DNA of 13,504 nt, from positions 1-13,504 of the forward strand of contig JAOZNG010000018.1 of the NCBI GenBank assembly GCA_029933895.1, written 5' to 3'. Numbering within the stretch: the stretch's first letter is position 1; each line of letters begins with the position of its first letter. Of the stretch, positions 1-5,904 are shown in pieces. A model generated the notes under the pieces. The model was given only the letters and a program-made list of their open reading frames with translations. It was not told where the DNA came from and searched no databases. Source of the stretch: an archaeon. Its GTDB lineage: Archaea > Altiarchaeota > Altiarchaeia > IMC4 > QMZM01. The translations under genes were made by a program, and so were the position numbers.

Positions 1-260
1 ACAAGATCGCTGCATTGGTTCATCACATAAGGCAGCCCCCCAACGTGATCCCAGTGCTGGTGCGACACCACCACCAAATCAATATCTTTCACAGAAAAAC
101 CAAGCCTCTCCAGGTTTCTCCCAAGGATATCACCCTTCCAGCCTGTGTCGAATAAAACATTCACATCACTTGACTCTATAATGCAGGAGAAACCCCACCC
201 CGTCTCCAAGCCAAGGGATTCATCAAAGACTTCATTGTCGTAGGCTATTGTTAACTTCAT
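1..260 (-). CDS. Metallo-beta-lactamase-fold hydrolase, N-terminal part (gene runs off the left edge)
   Basis: About 86 codons are visible, from ATG at 260 leftwards. Residues about 66-73 read SHQHWDHVGG, the HxHxDH metal-binding signature of the metallo-beta-lactamase fold, preceded by a typical FDTGW strand-turn (the first conserved Asp). The N-terminal part (DESLGLETGWGFSCIIE) resembles the COG1237 branch, which includes proteins annotated as dihydropterin-type phosphate synthases, but the substrate is unknown. A strong ribosome site, GGAGGT, lies 6 bases upstream. The start lies 29 bases inside the end of the preceding ATPase gene, so the two are probably translated together. MBL proteins of this type are common neighbours of NifX/MinD clusters in anaerobes; a link to metal-cofactor chemistry is inferred from position only. 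The C-terminal half, with the remaining metal ligands, is outside the window. Confidence 0.85.
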   Translation of the reverse strand, partial: MKLTIAYDNEVFDESLGLETGWGFSCIIESSDVNVLFDTGWKGDILGRNLERLGFSVKDIDLVVVSHQHWDHVGGLPYVMNQCSDL

Positions 261-1089
261 CCCAAACCTCCTCTATCGCCTTGGAGACCCCGCCCCCGTA
301 TTCTATTATGGTTTTCTCCTCCACCATAGCTTTGGTGAAATCCTCGCTGTAGGGAATCACCCCGGCGATTAATATGTTGTTTCTCCTGCAGTAGTCTGTT
401 ATTTCATCGGTTTTCTCCCAGTTTATATCGCATTTGTTTATGCAGACCATGGATTTGATCCTGAAGTGCTCTGCTACCTGTAGAATCCTCTCCAGGTCAT
501 GGAGTCCCGAGATTGTTGGTTCAGTCACCACCAGAGCAATATCAACTCCCCCGATGGATGCAATAACCGGGCATCCGATGCCGGGGGAGCCGTCAATTAA
601 TACCAGATCCAGCCCCCTTTCTACAGCCACCTCCCTAGCCTTCTCCCTGACCAGGGTTATAAGTTTGCCGGAGGCCTCCTCCCCAGCATAGAGTCTCGCA
701 TGGCATAAGGGCCCTGCTCTTGTCTCAGAGACATAGACCTTCCCGGCGATTTTATCCTCCATAGACACAGCATTAACCGGGCAAACCACCTCGCAGACAG
801 CGCATCCCTCACAGGATAGGGGGTTAACAGTGTAGTCCTCTATAGCATCAAAGGGACAGTATTCAACGCATTTACCGCATCTGGTGCATCTTGCTTCATC
901 AATTCTAGCAGTCCTCAGGGACCTAAACTCTGTCTCCTCCTTTCTCTCGGGTTTAAGAATCAGGTGCAGGTCTGGGGCGTCAACATCACAGTCCGCCAAC
1001 ACCTTGTTTTCTGCTATGGAAGCAAGCCCTCCCATAACCGAGGTTTTACCTGTGCCTCCTTTCCCGCTTAAAACAGTGACCTGCTTCAT
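232..1089 (-). CDS. MinD-family P-loop ATPase with inserted 2x[4Fe-4S] ferredoxin domain (copy A)
   Basis: This 285-residue protein belongs to the soluble MinD/Mrp-like ATPases with an inserted ferredoxin domain (COG1149). The deviant Walker A motif SGKGGTGKTS is at residues 8-17. Two CxxCxxCxxxC motifs follow: C68, C71, C74, C78 and C93, C96, C99, C103, enough for two [4Fe-4S] clusters. A Walker-B-like strand LVLIDGSPGIG follows, with a CPV just after it. The expected role is ATP-dependent transfer or electron delivery involving Fe-S clusters; the client is unknown. ATG at 1089 follows GGAGGAGGTGG closely and overlaps the upstream stop as ATGA. The sister gene immediately upstream (1086-1931) has the same architecture but diverged sequence, so the two probably form a heterodimer, as paired copies usually stay adjacent in such clusters (inference). 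Confidence 0.93.
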   Translation of the reverse strand: MKQVTVLSGKGGTGKTSVMGGLASIAENKVLADCDVDAPDLHLILKPERKEETEFRSLRTARIDEARCTRCGKCVEYCPFDAIEDYTVNPLSCEGCAVCEVVCPVNAVSMEDKIAGKVYVSETRAGPLCHARLYAGEEASGKLITLVREKAREVAVERGLDLVLIDGSPGIGCPVIASIGGVDIALVVTEPTISGLHDLERILQVAEHFRIKSMVCINKCDINWEKTDEITDYCRRNNILIAGVIPYSEDFTKAMVEEKTIIEYGGGVSKAIEEVWDEVNNSLRQ

Positions 1090-1931
1090 CCATCCACCTC
1101 CTCCCTGATGCTCTCAAACATCTCCCTGAACATCTTTTTGTACTCAGGCATCTCTTCCACAAATGGCACGCCGTTGGAGTAAAGCCGTGCTATCTCCTCA
1201 TCATGGGGTATGTCCATCAGTATCCTGGTGTTTTCTTTCTCGCAGTATTCATAGACCTTCCTGTCACCTATCCCTGCCCTGTTAACCACCACCCCATGTG
1301 GTATCCTCATCTCCTTCAGCATGTCTACGGTCAGCTTGAGGTCGTTTAAGCCGAATGGTGTTGGCTCCGTAACCAGTATGCAATAATCACTGTCCTTAAC
1401 GGCTTCTATAACAGCACAGGATGTTCCGGGAGGGGCGTCGATTAATACATCTCCCTCCCTGTCCATGTCTTTCTTGACTTCGGCTATCACCGGAGAAGCC
1501 ATAGCCTCTCCCACGTTAAGTATCCCCTGTATGAACCGGATGTTATCTCTCGCACCGTATTCCACGACACCGGTGGTTCTTTCCCCCTCCGTGATCGCGT
1601 CTCTTGGGCATACGAGCATGCAGCCCCTGCATGAGTGGCAGAGTTCAGGGAAGAACATACTCAGCTCCCTGGTAACAGCCAACGCATTATACTGGCAGAA
1701 TTCACTGCATCCACCGCACCGGTCACAGAGGTCTTCGTTTATTAGCGGAATCCATACCTTCACCGGTCTTTTATCGTGGAACTCTGGTTTCAGGAATAAA
1801 TGGGCGTTGGGCTCTTCCACGTCACAGTCAAGTAACTGTGCTTCACCTAAAGAAAGCGCCAGGTTAACGGCCACGGTAGTCTTTCCTGTGCCTCCTTTCC
1901 CGCTTGCCACGGCCGTGATCATTTTATTCAT
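1086..1931 (-). CDS. MinD-family P-loop ATPase with inserted 2x[4Fe-4S] ferredoxin domain (copy B)
   Basis: The protein has 281 residues if started at ATG 1931. Walker A is SGKGGTGKTT (residues 10-19). The ferredoxin insert carries C69, C72, C75, C79 and C98, C101, C104, C108, and the second half has VLIDAPPGTSC, the MinD switch/Walker B region. It is paired with copy A downstream; both lack a membrane-targeting amphipathic tail, so a cytosolic Fe-S role is expected rather than cell division. The frame is open to 1958, but I prefer 1931 because the ATG there overlaps the stop of the NifX-like gene by 8 bases (ATGAATAA) and the family begins almost directly with the Walker A strand. A second in-frame ATG at 1922 is possible. 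No strong ribosome site precedes it, consistent with reinitiation after the upstream gene. Confidence 0.92.
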   Translation of the reverse strand: MNKMITAVASGKGGTGKTTVAVNLALSLGEAQLLDCDVEEPNAHLFLKPEFHDKRPVKVWIPLINEDLCDRCGGCSEFCQYNALAVTRELSMFFPELCHSCRGCMLVCPRDAITEGERTTGVVEYGARDNIRFIQGILNVGEAMASPVIAEVKKDMDREGDVLIDAPPGTSCAVIEAVKDSDYCILVTEPTPFGLNDLKLTVDMLKEMRIPHGVVVNRAGIGDRKVYEYCEKENTRILMDIPHDEEIARLYSNGVPFVEEMPEYKKMFREMFESIREEVDG

Positions 1932-2307
1932 GGATGTGGCCGCTGTCCCTGAAGGCATGTCTTCTGCAGGCGTTTTCGTCAGTGGCCTCCATCAGTTTCC
2001 CTGTCTTCCACTGCTCTATCGCATCCCTCACTAATCCGGAGGCGCCAACGTATACCCTGATTCCCTTCTCCTGGAATAAATCAATAGCTCTCCTGCCCAG
2101 GGAAGAGCATACCATAATGTCAACTCCCTCCTCGTGCAACAACTCAGGAGGATATCCTCTACCCCCCATGTGATGGCTTTTGTTCGGGATAACCTCAACC
2201 TCATTGGTCTGGTCCTCGACTATGGTGTAGGTCGGCACTCTGCCAAAGTGTCCCCCCACCTCTTCATCCATTCCCCTGTCTCCGTTGCTTGGTACCGCAA
2301 TCCTCAT
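1924..2307 (-). CDS. NifX/NafY-like (dinitrogenase iron-molybdenum cofactor family) protein, short form
   Basis: This protein of about 127 residues belongs to the NifX/NafY/VnfX domain family (the dinitrogenase Fe-Mo cofactor fold, RNase H-like). It starts MRIAVPSNG, followed by the diagnostic segment VGGHFGRVPTYTIVE and the GVDIMVCSSLGRRA strand-turn. In nitrogen fixers the fold binds cofactor precursors such as NifB-co. No nitrogenase genes are visible here, and such stand-alone members are widespread in anaerobic archaea with unknown ligands. The C-terminus is rich in His and Cys (NACRRHAFRDSGHIHE), possible metal ligands. An in-frame GTG at 2319 exists, but ATG 2307 has AGGTGA nine bases before it and lies 1 base after the preceding stop. 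It sits directly upstream of the two ferredoxin-ATPases, its likely partners (inference). Confidence 0.9.
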   Translation of the reverse strand: MRIAVPSNGDRGMDEEVGGHFGRVPTYTIVEDQTNEVEVIPNKSHHMGGRGYPPELLHEEGVDIMVCSSLGRRAIDLFQEKGIRVYVGASGLVRDAIEQWKTGKLMEATDENACRRHAFRDSGHIHE

Positions 2308-2308
2308 C

Positions 2309-2485
2309 CTAGAACTCACCTGTAAGCTTCATCCCGCATTTAGGGCATGTTTTCTGTGCACACGGCATCCCCCTGATCTTCTCTTCCGTGTAGCCGCATG
2401 AAGGGCATACGCAGTTCTTTGGCATTCCCATCCGTCTGCCCCTACCTGAGCCCGTAGCAGGCCCTCTACCATTCCCTCCTGGCAT
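2309..2485 (-). CDS. Small Cys-rich (zinc-ribbon or rubredoxin-like) protein, 58 residues
   Basis: I found this reading frame by eye. It starts MPGGNGRGPATGSGRGRRMG and then carries CVCPSCG (C25, C27, C30) and CAQKTCPKCG (C42, C47, C50), a four- to six-cysteine metal site of the zinc-ribbon or rubredoxin type. The start overlaps the upstream stop by one base (TAATG), and the stop ends one base before the next ATG, so it fits the operon exactly. The glycine-rich MPGG-x-G-x-GP leader is the same motif that opens the DUF5320 protein encoded at 3033-3326, suggesting the two share a binding partner or sorting property. Similar small proteins accompany NifX/MinD clusters elsewhere and are often labelled ferredoxin or hypothetical. 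The metal (Zn or Fe) cannot be decided from sequence. Confidence 0.85.
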   Translation of the reverse strand: MPGGNGRGPATGSGRGRRMGMPKNCVCPSCGYTEEKIRGMPCAQKTCPKCGMKLTGEF

Positions 2486-3036
2486 TATTTATCTCCCCCC
2501 GTTAATTCCTTGATTTTTCCCTTTATCTCCTTAAGCTCTGCATCCAGGTCGTCTGCTCTCTGTTCCAGGCTCTGGATTACCTCTTCCTTGCTCTGGATTT
2601 GAACAGGCTTACTGGTTACCTGGGTCTGTGGTTGCATTGGCGCCATGCCCCTGTATCCACGCCGGCCCATACCTCCATATCTTGGGGCGGTGGCTTGAGT
2701 TACGGGATTGAGTTCGCCGTTTAGGTACCTGAAGACGGCGTCCTTTACAGTAACTCCCTGGGCGGTGATTGCCTTCACACCTGACTGGCTGAGTATTGGG
2801 AAGGCGTTTGGTCCATAGTTCCCTGCTATAACAGCATTACATCCTGTGTTGGCTATCATCTGTGCTGTTTGTATCCCTGCCCCGCCTGCGGCAGAGCAGG
2901 ACGGGTTCTCTATTACCTCTGTGTTTATTATTTCATTGTTTTCTGCCTCTACTATGGTGAATTTCTGGCATCTCCCGAATACGGGCGCTACCTGGTCTTC
3001 TAGACCTCCTGTGGTTGTTGCTATGCATATCTTCAT
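2485..3036 (-). CDS. NifX/NafY-like protein with C-terminal coiled coil, long form
   Basis: This is a 183-residue protein. Residues 1 to about 110 form a NifX-type domain (MKICIATTTGGLEDQVAPVFGR, FTIVE, then a glycine-rich GAGIQTAQMI and CNAVIAGNYGPNA). Residues about 115-145 are a Gly/Arg/Met/Gln-rich linker (YGGMGRRGYRGMAPM). Residues about 146-183 are a predicted coiled coil (EEVIQSLEQRADDLDAELKEI and onward). Plain NifX domains are about 110-130 residues, so the tail is an addition. The start overlaps the DUF5320 stop as ATGA. The linker plus coiled coil resembles the build of the neighbouring DUF5320 protein, so the two may pair through their tails (inference). The ligand is unknown; a metal or Fe-S cofactor is expected from the family. 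Confidence 0.9.
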   Translation of the reverse strand: MKICIATTTGGLEDQVAPVFGRCQKFTIVEAENNEIINTEVIENPSCSAAGGAGIQTAQMIANTGCNAVIAGNYGPNAFPILSQSGVKAITAQGVTVKDAVFRYLNGELNPVTQATAPRYGGMGRRGYRGMAPMQPQTQVTSKPVQIQSKEEVIQSLEQRADDLDAELKEIKGKIKELTGGDK

Positions 3037-3326
3037 TCCTTTCTGAGTTCATCAATCCTGTTTTTTATCTGGTTAAGTTCCTGTTCCAGTAACTGTATCT
3101 CATGTTCCTTGTTCTTTGTGGCTGGGGTGTTTTGGATTCCGGCTCTGGCCCAGTAAGGAAGCCCGGTTTCCCTGTATATCCATCTGTAGCCTCTGCCTCC
3201 TGCTCTGCTGGCTCCTCTACCGAGGCCCAGGGGTCTGCCCATGGGTCTTGTTATCTGCCCCCTCGTCCAGAGTGGCGTGCATCTACCTCCCATACCATAT
3301 GGTCCTGTTCCGTCTCCTCCTGGCAT
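3033..3326 (-). CDS. DUF5320 family protein
   Basis: This 97-residue protein starts at ATG 3326 with MPGGDGTGPYGMGGR, the hallmark opening of DUF5320 proteins, followed by a Gly/Arg/Trp/Tyr-rich middle (GRGASRAGGRGYRWIYRETG) and a C-terminal coiled coil (EIQLLEQELNQIKNRIDELR). The frame is open upstream to 3395, but AGGTGAT sits 5-6 bases before 3326 and family members begin at this MPxGDGTGP motif. Function is unknown. DUF5320 is consistently found beside NifX-type and ferredoxin-ATPase genes in anaerobes. It overlaps the following NifX gene by 4 bases. The low-complexity Gly/Arg part is probably flexible and the helix probably a docking element. Confidence 0.9.
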   Translation of the reverse strand: MPGGDGTGPYGMGGRCTPLWTRGQITRPMGRPLGLGRGASRAGGRGYRWIYRETGLPYWARAGIQNTPATKNKEHEIQLLEQELNQIKNRIDELRKE

Positions 3327-3375
3327 ATATATCACCTTTTTTGCCCATAGGGGCTTATTATTCATTGGGAGTTCA

Positions 3376-3387
3376 GGTATAAAAACC
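3376..3387 (-). promoter_or_regulatory. Possible internal promoter ahead of the DUF5320-NifX-MinD genes
   Basis: On the minus strand the 69-base gap between the CMD gene and the DUF5320 start contains GGTTTTTATACC, with a TATA-like TTTTTATA centred near 3382. A transcript start about 26 bases downstream (near 3355) would leave a leader of about 29 bases carrying the AGGTGAT ribosome site. This is the only real gap inside the cluster apart from the IS remnant, so the lower genes may be expressed separately. Assignment is by pattern only. Confidence 0.4.
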
Positions 3388-3395
3388 AAACCCAT

Positions 3396-3737
3396 CTATT
3401 CACTGAATTCCTCAATAGCAGCCATGAGCTTTGCCATATAGGTCAGGGCAGGCCCCCCGCCCATCAAAACAGCAACATATCCTGCTTCAACCAGCTCATC
3501 CCTTGTTGCTCCAGCATCCAGCGCACCCTTTGTGTGGATGGCGATACAGTACTCACACCCAGCGTAAAGAGCCAACGCCACAGCAATCAGTTTCTTGGTT
3601 TTCACATCAAGCGCACCATCCTTCTCACAGCTGTGCCTCTTCAACACGCCAAAGGGACCCTGCAGCCTGGGATAATCTTTACCCAGATCTGCCATTGTGT
3701 TCTCCGCTTCCTCTAATTTATCTTTCATGTAACCCAT
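3396..3737 (-). CDS. Carboxymuconolactone decarboxylase (CMD)/AhpD-like protein
   Basis: This protein has 113 residues from ATG 3737. It carries the AhpD/CMD core: KTKKLIAVALALYAGCEYCIAIHTKGALDAGATRDELVEAG. The CEYC pair plus the following His (CxxC...H) is the thiol/peroxidase-type active site of AhpD-like members, and the true decarboxylase activity is unlikely. Length is normal for single-domain CMD proteins, which usually form hexamers. It may protect redox-sensitive cofactors made by the cluster (inference). A TTG at 3743 could extend it by two codons, but ATG 3737 is preferred, with GGGTG eight bases upstream. The region just upstream is the tail of a mobile element rather than native sequence, so its original linkage to the Mrp gene has been interrupted. 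Confidence 0.92.
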   Translation of the reverse strand: MGYMKDKLEEAENTMADLGKDYPRLQGPFGVLKRHSCEKDGALDVKTKKLIAVALALYAGCEYCIAIHTKGALDAGATRDELVEAGYVAVLMGGGPALTYMAKLMAAIEEFSE

Positions 3738-3758
3738 AATCAAACACCCTTCATTCCT

Positions 3759-3906
3759 TTATTACAAAGTCGGCAGAATACGACAAACCCGGAGAGGGTT
3801 TGTCTACAGCGAGCAGAACTCGCTTGTACTGCGTCCTTGAAGTCGCAGATGAATGCCCCATACTATCCGGCTTTGTAAGTCTATACTCCACCCTTTAGGG
3901 TGGAGT
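3759..3906 (+). mobile_element. Remnant of an IS200/IS605-like element: possible tnpB 3' tail plus end hairpin
   Basis: Between the CMD and Mrp genes, a forward frame of about 39 codons ends with TAA at 3876-3878 and includes NTTNPERVCLQRAELACTAS, followed 6 bases later by the perfect hairpin ACTCCACCC-TTTA-GGGTGGAGT (3885-3906). A short reading-frame tail followed by a subterminal hairpin is the right-end layout of IS200/IS605 elements with tnpB. A second hairpin with the same CCCTTTAGGG core follows the tnpA remnant near 6400. I do not recognise the peptide with certainty as TnpB; the hairpin is the stronger evidence. The hairpin lies inside the end of the Mrp gene on the other strand. Confidence 0.5.
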
Positions 3907-4708
3907 TGTTGATTTTATCTATGATGTCCCTAATAGACCTTGATGCATCCGACTCCTTGTGCGAGAGGATGAAGGGTTTGCCTTCATCGCTATCTTGCAC
4001 TATCCCAGGGTCAATGGGTATCCTCCCAAGGAACGGCACACCAAGCTCCTTCGCCGCCTTCTCCCCACCCCCTGTCTTGAATAGATAGGTTTCTTCCCCG
4101 CACGTGGGGCATACGAAACCGGACATGTTCTCCACGATGCCAAGGACCCTGATACCCAACTTTTTCGAAAAATTAACAGACCTTCTGGAGTCAGAGAGGG
4201 CCACATCCTGTGGCGTGGTAACAACAACTGATCCGTGGATGTCCGGAATCAGTTGTGCAATAGACAATGGCTCATCACCTGTTCCCGGAGGCAAGTCAAT
4301 CACCAGGTAATCCAGCTCACCCCACTCAACCTTGCCCAGAAACTGCTGCAGAGCGTTAATCTTCAAAGGACCTCTCCAGATGACGGGGTCGTCTCTCCTT
4401 ATGAGGAACGCAATTGACATAACCTCCAGCTGCCTGTCCAACCCCACAGGTATCTTCACAGGGACTATGCTATCGTCTTTCGCCTCCACCATGGCGTCAT
4501 CCAGACCAAGCATCTTGGGGACGTTGGGGCCGTGTAAATCAGCGTCCAGTATGCCCGTCCTTAAACCATTCATCTGCAGCGCAAAAGCAAGGTTTACGGC
4601 AAAGGTGGTTTTACCAACCCCGCCCTTACCGCTCATGACCATAATCTTTTTGTTGATGTCTCCCATCCTGGAAACTATAAGCTTGTTTAAGTCCTCTTCC
4701 TCACTCAT
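3881..4708 (-). CDS. mrp: Mrp/NBP35/ApbC-type Fe-S cluster carrier ATPase
   Basis: This protein has 275 residues from ATG 4708. The deviant Walker [11 protein letters not shown] is at residues 26-35, [14 protein letters not shown] at 55-68, [14 protein letters not shown] at 136-149, and the family-defining CxxC at C200/C203 (VCPTCGEE), which bridges an Fe-S cluster between two subunits. Members bind and transfer [4Fe-4S] clusters to apoproteins with ATP control. The frame is open upstream to 4855, but ATG 4708 is the start: GGAGGG lies 7 bases before it and it overlaps the DUF134 stop by 8 bases. The last residues (STLKGGV) are encoded by the IS-type hairpin, so the native C-terminus has probably been replaced after IDKI; the catalytic core is complete. 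Confidence 0.95.
   Translation of the reverse strand: MSEEEDLNKLIVSRMGDINKKIMVMSGKGGVGKTTFAVNLAFALQMNGLRTGILDADLHGPNVPKMLGLDDAMVEAKDDSIVPVKIPVGLDRQLEVMSIAFLIRRDDPVIWRGPLKINALQQFLGKVEWGELDYLVIDLPPGTGDEPLSIAQLIPDIHGSVVVTTPQDVALSDSRRSVNFSKKLGIRVLGIVENMSGFVCPTCGEETYLFKTGGGEKAAKELGVPFLGRIPIDPGIVQDSDEGKPFILSHKESDASRSIRDIIDKINNSTLKGGV
3885..3906. repeat. Perfect 9-bp stem, 4-base loop hairpin (IS-end-like, possible bidirectional terminator)
   Basis: ACTCCACCC and GGGTGGAGT pair perfectly around TTTA. IS200/IS605 transposases recognise such imperfect-palindromic hairpins near element ends. On the minus strand it encodes the last seven codons of the Mrp gene, and it could also pause transcription leaving that gene. 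Confidence 0.8.
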
Positions 4709-5123
4709 CCCGAACCCTCCTTTCAATCTCCTTCCCCCCACACCTAGGGCATTCATCCGGCCTGCCTTTCCCTGGCTGAGAAACCCATTCATGTCCACAT
4801 TCCCTGCAGAGGAATATCCTGTCTTCCGTGGCGAAGAAGCCGCCCCTGATCTCAATAGCCTTACCCTCCACCAGAGCCTCTACAACCTCTCTACGGCCTT
4901 TTTTCAGGTCTCGCGCTAGAGTCCTTCTGGAGACATTCATCTCTCCAGCGGCTTTCTTGTGATCAAGCCCCTCTAAATCCACCAGCCGCATGGCCTCCAT
5001 CTCCTCCAGCTTCAGGGTGACTGAGTCAAGGTTTTTCAACGGCATCCCCCTGGGCTTGAAGTAGTCTATCTTTGGTTTATCCTTAACTATCCTAAGGCAC
5101 TTGGGCCTGCCTTTCCTGGGCAT
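4701..5123 (-). CDS. DUF134 family DNA-binding regulator with C-terminal zinc ribbon
   Basis: This 140-residue protein begins [13 protein letters not shown], typical of DUF134. Residues about 35-75 form a sigma-region-4-like helix-turn-helix ([20 protein letters not shown] followed by [11 protein letters not shown]). Residues 103-131 are a zinc ribbon with C106, C109, C125 and C128. DUF134 genes commonly sit at the head of NifX/Mrp clusters, so it is the likely regulator of this operon, perhaps sensing metal or cluster state through the Cys ribbon (inference). It is the first gene on the minus strand. A TATA-like box at 5147-5154 would place the transcript start within about a base of this ATG, so the mRNA may be leaderless; a weak GGAAG also lies upstream in case a longer transcript exists. 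Confidence 0.92.
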   Translation of the reverse strand: MPRKGRPKCLRIVKDKPKIDYFKPRGMPLKNLDSVTLKLEEMEAMRLVDLEGLDHKKAAGEMNVSRRTLARDLKKGRREVVEALVEGKAIEIRGGFFATEDRIFLCRECGHEWVSQPGKGRPDECPRCGGKEIERRVRDE

Positions 5124-5145
5124 AATATCTACTTCCGTTTCAGAG

Positions 5146-5166
5146 CATATAAATGCCCAAAAGGGC
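5146..5166 (-). promoter_or_regulatory. Promoter of the DUF134-Mrp operon with a candidate operator
   Basis: On the minus strand, ATTTATAT (5147-5154) lies 24-31 bases ahead of the DUF134 ATG, the normal archaeal TATA position for a leaderless mRNA. Just upstream is the perfect inverted repeat GCCC-AAAA-GGGC (5155-5166), where the BRE would be, and the TATA itself lies in a small inverted repeat GCAT-ATAA-ATGC. The arrangement suits autoregulation by blocking TFB/TBP. Assignment is by pattern. Confidence 0.5.
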
Positions 5167-5273
5167 TAAAGGATCGGATAAAACAGCTGATGAGCCACGA
5201 GGTCATTACCTCAACAAGGACCTGAATCAAAAACCAATAAACCCCGAAAGCCCCAGCCCATCCAAGCCAGCTC

Positions 5274-5314
5274 TTTTTATTTCCATAGCTCCCTTAATAC
5301 TATCATATGAGGTG
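5274..5314 (+). promoter_or_regulatory. Promoter and ribosome site of the NYN-domain gene
   Basis: TTTTTATT at 5274-5281 is a TATA-like box. A start of transcription near 5304 gives a leader of about 16 bases containing GAGGTG (5309-5314), 5 bases before the ATG at 5320. The gap 5167-5273 between this and the divergent DUF134 promoter shows only a small hairpin GAGGT-CATT-ACCTC (about 5199-5212). Confidence 0.5.
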
Positions 5315-5319
5315 TTCAC

Positions 5320-5853
5320 ATGAAGGGATTCCATATAAACCAGCGCGTGGGGGTGTTCGTGGACATACAGAACATGTACTATAGCGCAATAAACCTGTAC
5401 GACAGCAAGGTCGACTTCAGGAAGATACTTGATGACGCTGTTGCCGGAAGAAGCCTGATACGGGCTTTCGCGTATGTCATAAAAGCCGATATCGGGGAAG
5501 AAGAGAGTTTCTTTGAGGCCCTTGAGAACATGGGCTTTGATGTGAGAAGCAAGGACCTACAGGTTTTCTCAGGCGGCCATAAGAAGGGGGACTGGGATGT
5601 TGGTCTGGCGATGGACGCTGTCAGATTAGCTCCTAAACTGGACGCCGTGGTTATAGTTTCCGGTGACGGGGACTTCACGGACCTTGTGAGATACCTCAAC
5701 AGCCAGGGCTGCCGGGTGGAGGTGGTAGCTTTCCGCAAGAGCGCATCCTCTCAGCTGATTGAGGCCGCTGATTTCTTCTATGACCTCGACGGCAAAAAAA
5801 AATACCTACGCAGGAAGAGGAAACCAGTTAAGAGCAGGAAGAAACAAAGCTAG
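5320..5853 (+). CDS. NYN/LabA-like (DUF88) PIN-fold ribonuclease
   Basis: This is a 177-residue protein of the NYN/LabA family, a PIN-like fold with metal-dependent RNase activity in characterised members. The conserved acidic residues are all present: D15 in VFVDIQNMYY, D91/D93 in KKGDWDVGLAMD with D99, and D116/D118 in VSGDGDFTDLV. The end is a basic tail, KKKYLRRKRKPVKSRKKQS, which probably binds RNA. Single-domain members are about 160-190 residues, so this is full length. It has its own promoter and diverges from the DUF134 operon. It may be a general RNA-processing enzyme or part of the neighbouring accessory region; nothing links it to a specific substrate. Confidence 0.92.
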   Translation: MKGFHINQRVGVFVDIQNMYYSAINLYDSKVDFRKILDDAVAGRSLIRAFAYVIKADIGEEESFFEALENMGFDVRSKDLQVFSGGHKKGDWDVGLAMDAVRLAPKLDAVVIVSGDGDFTDLVRYLNSQGCRVEVVAFRKSASSQLIEAADFFYDLDGKKKYLRRKRKPVKSRKKQS

Positions 5854-5904
5854 TCTACTGCGAAGTACGTGAACCTGACACCCAGGTAGAAGAAATATAA
5901 CGCC

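Noticed and set aside
1465..2034. Plus-strand 189-codon frame
   Set aside because: It runs antisense through the Walker A and ferredoxin regions of a well-supported ATPase gene and has no family signature.
232..3036. Nitrogenase-associated locus
   Set aside because: NifX-type domains alone do not indicate nitrogen fixation; no nifH, nifD, nifK, nifE, nifN or nifB is present, and the MinD-type ATPases lack NifH features.
5187..5249. CTGATGAG ... CGAAA, resembling a hammerhead ribozyme core or a C/D-box RNA
   Set aside because: The bases after CTGATGAG do not pair with those before CGAAA as stem II requires. For a C/D RNA the first base of the C box is wrong and only one short guide interval exists before the next CTGA.
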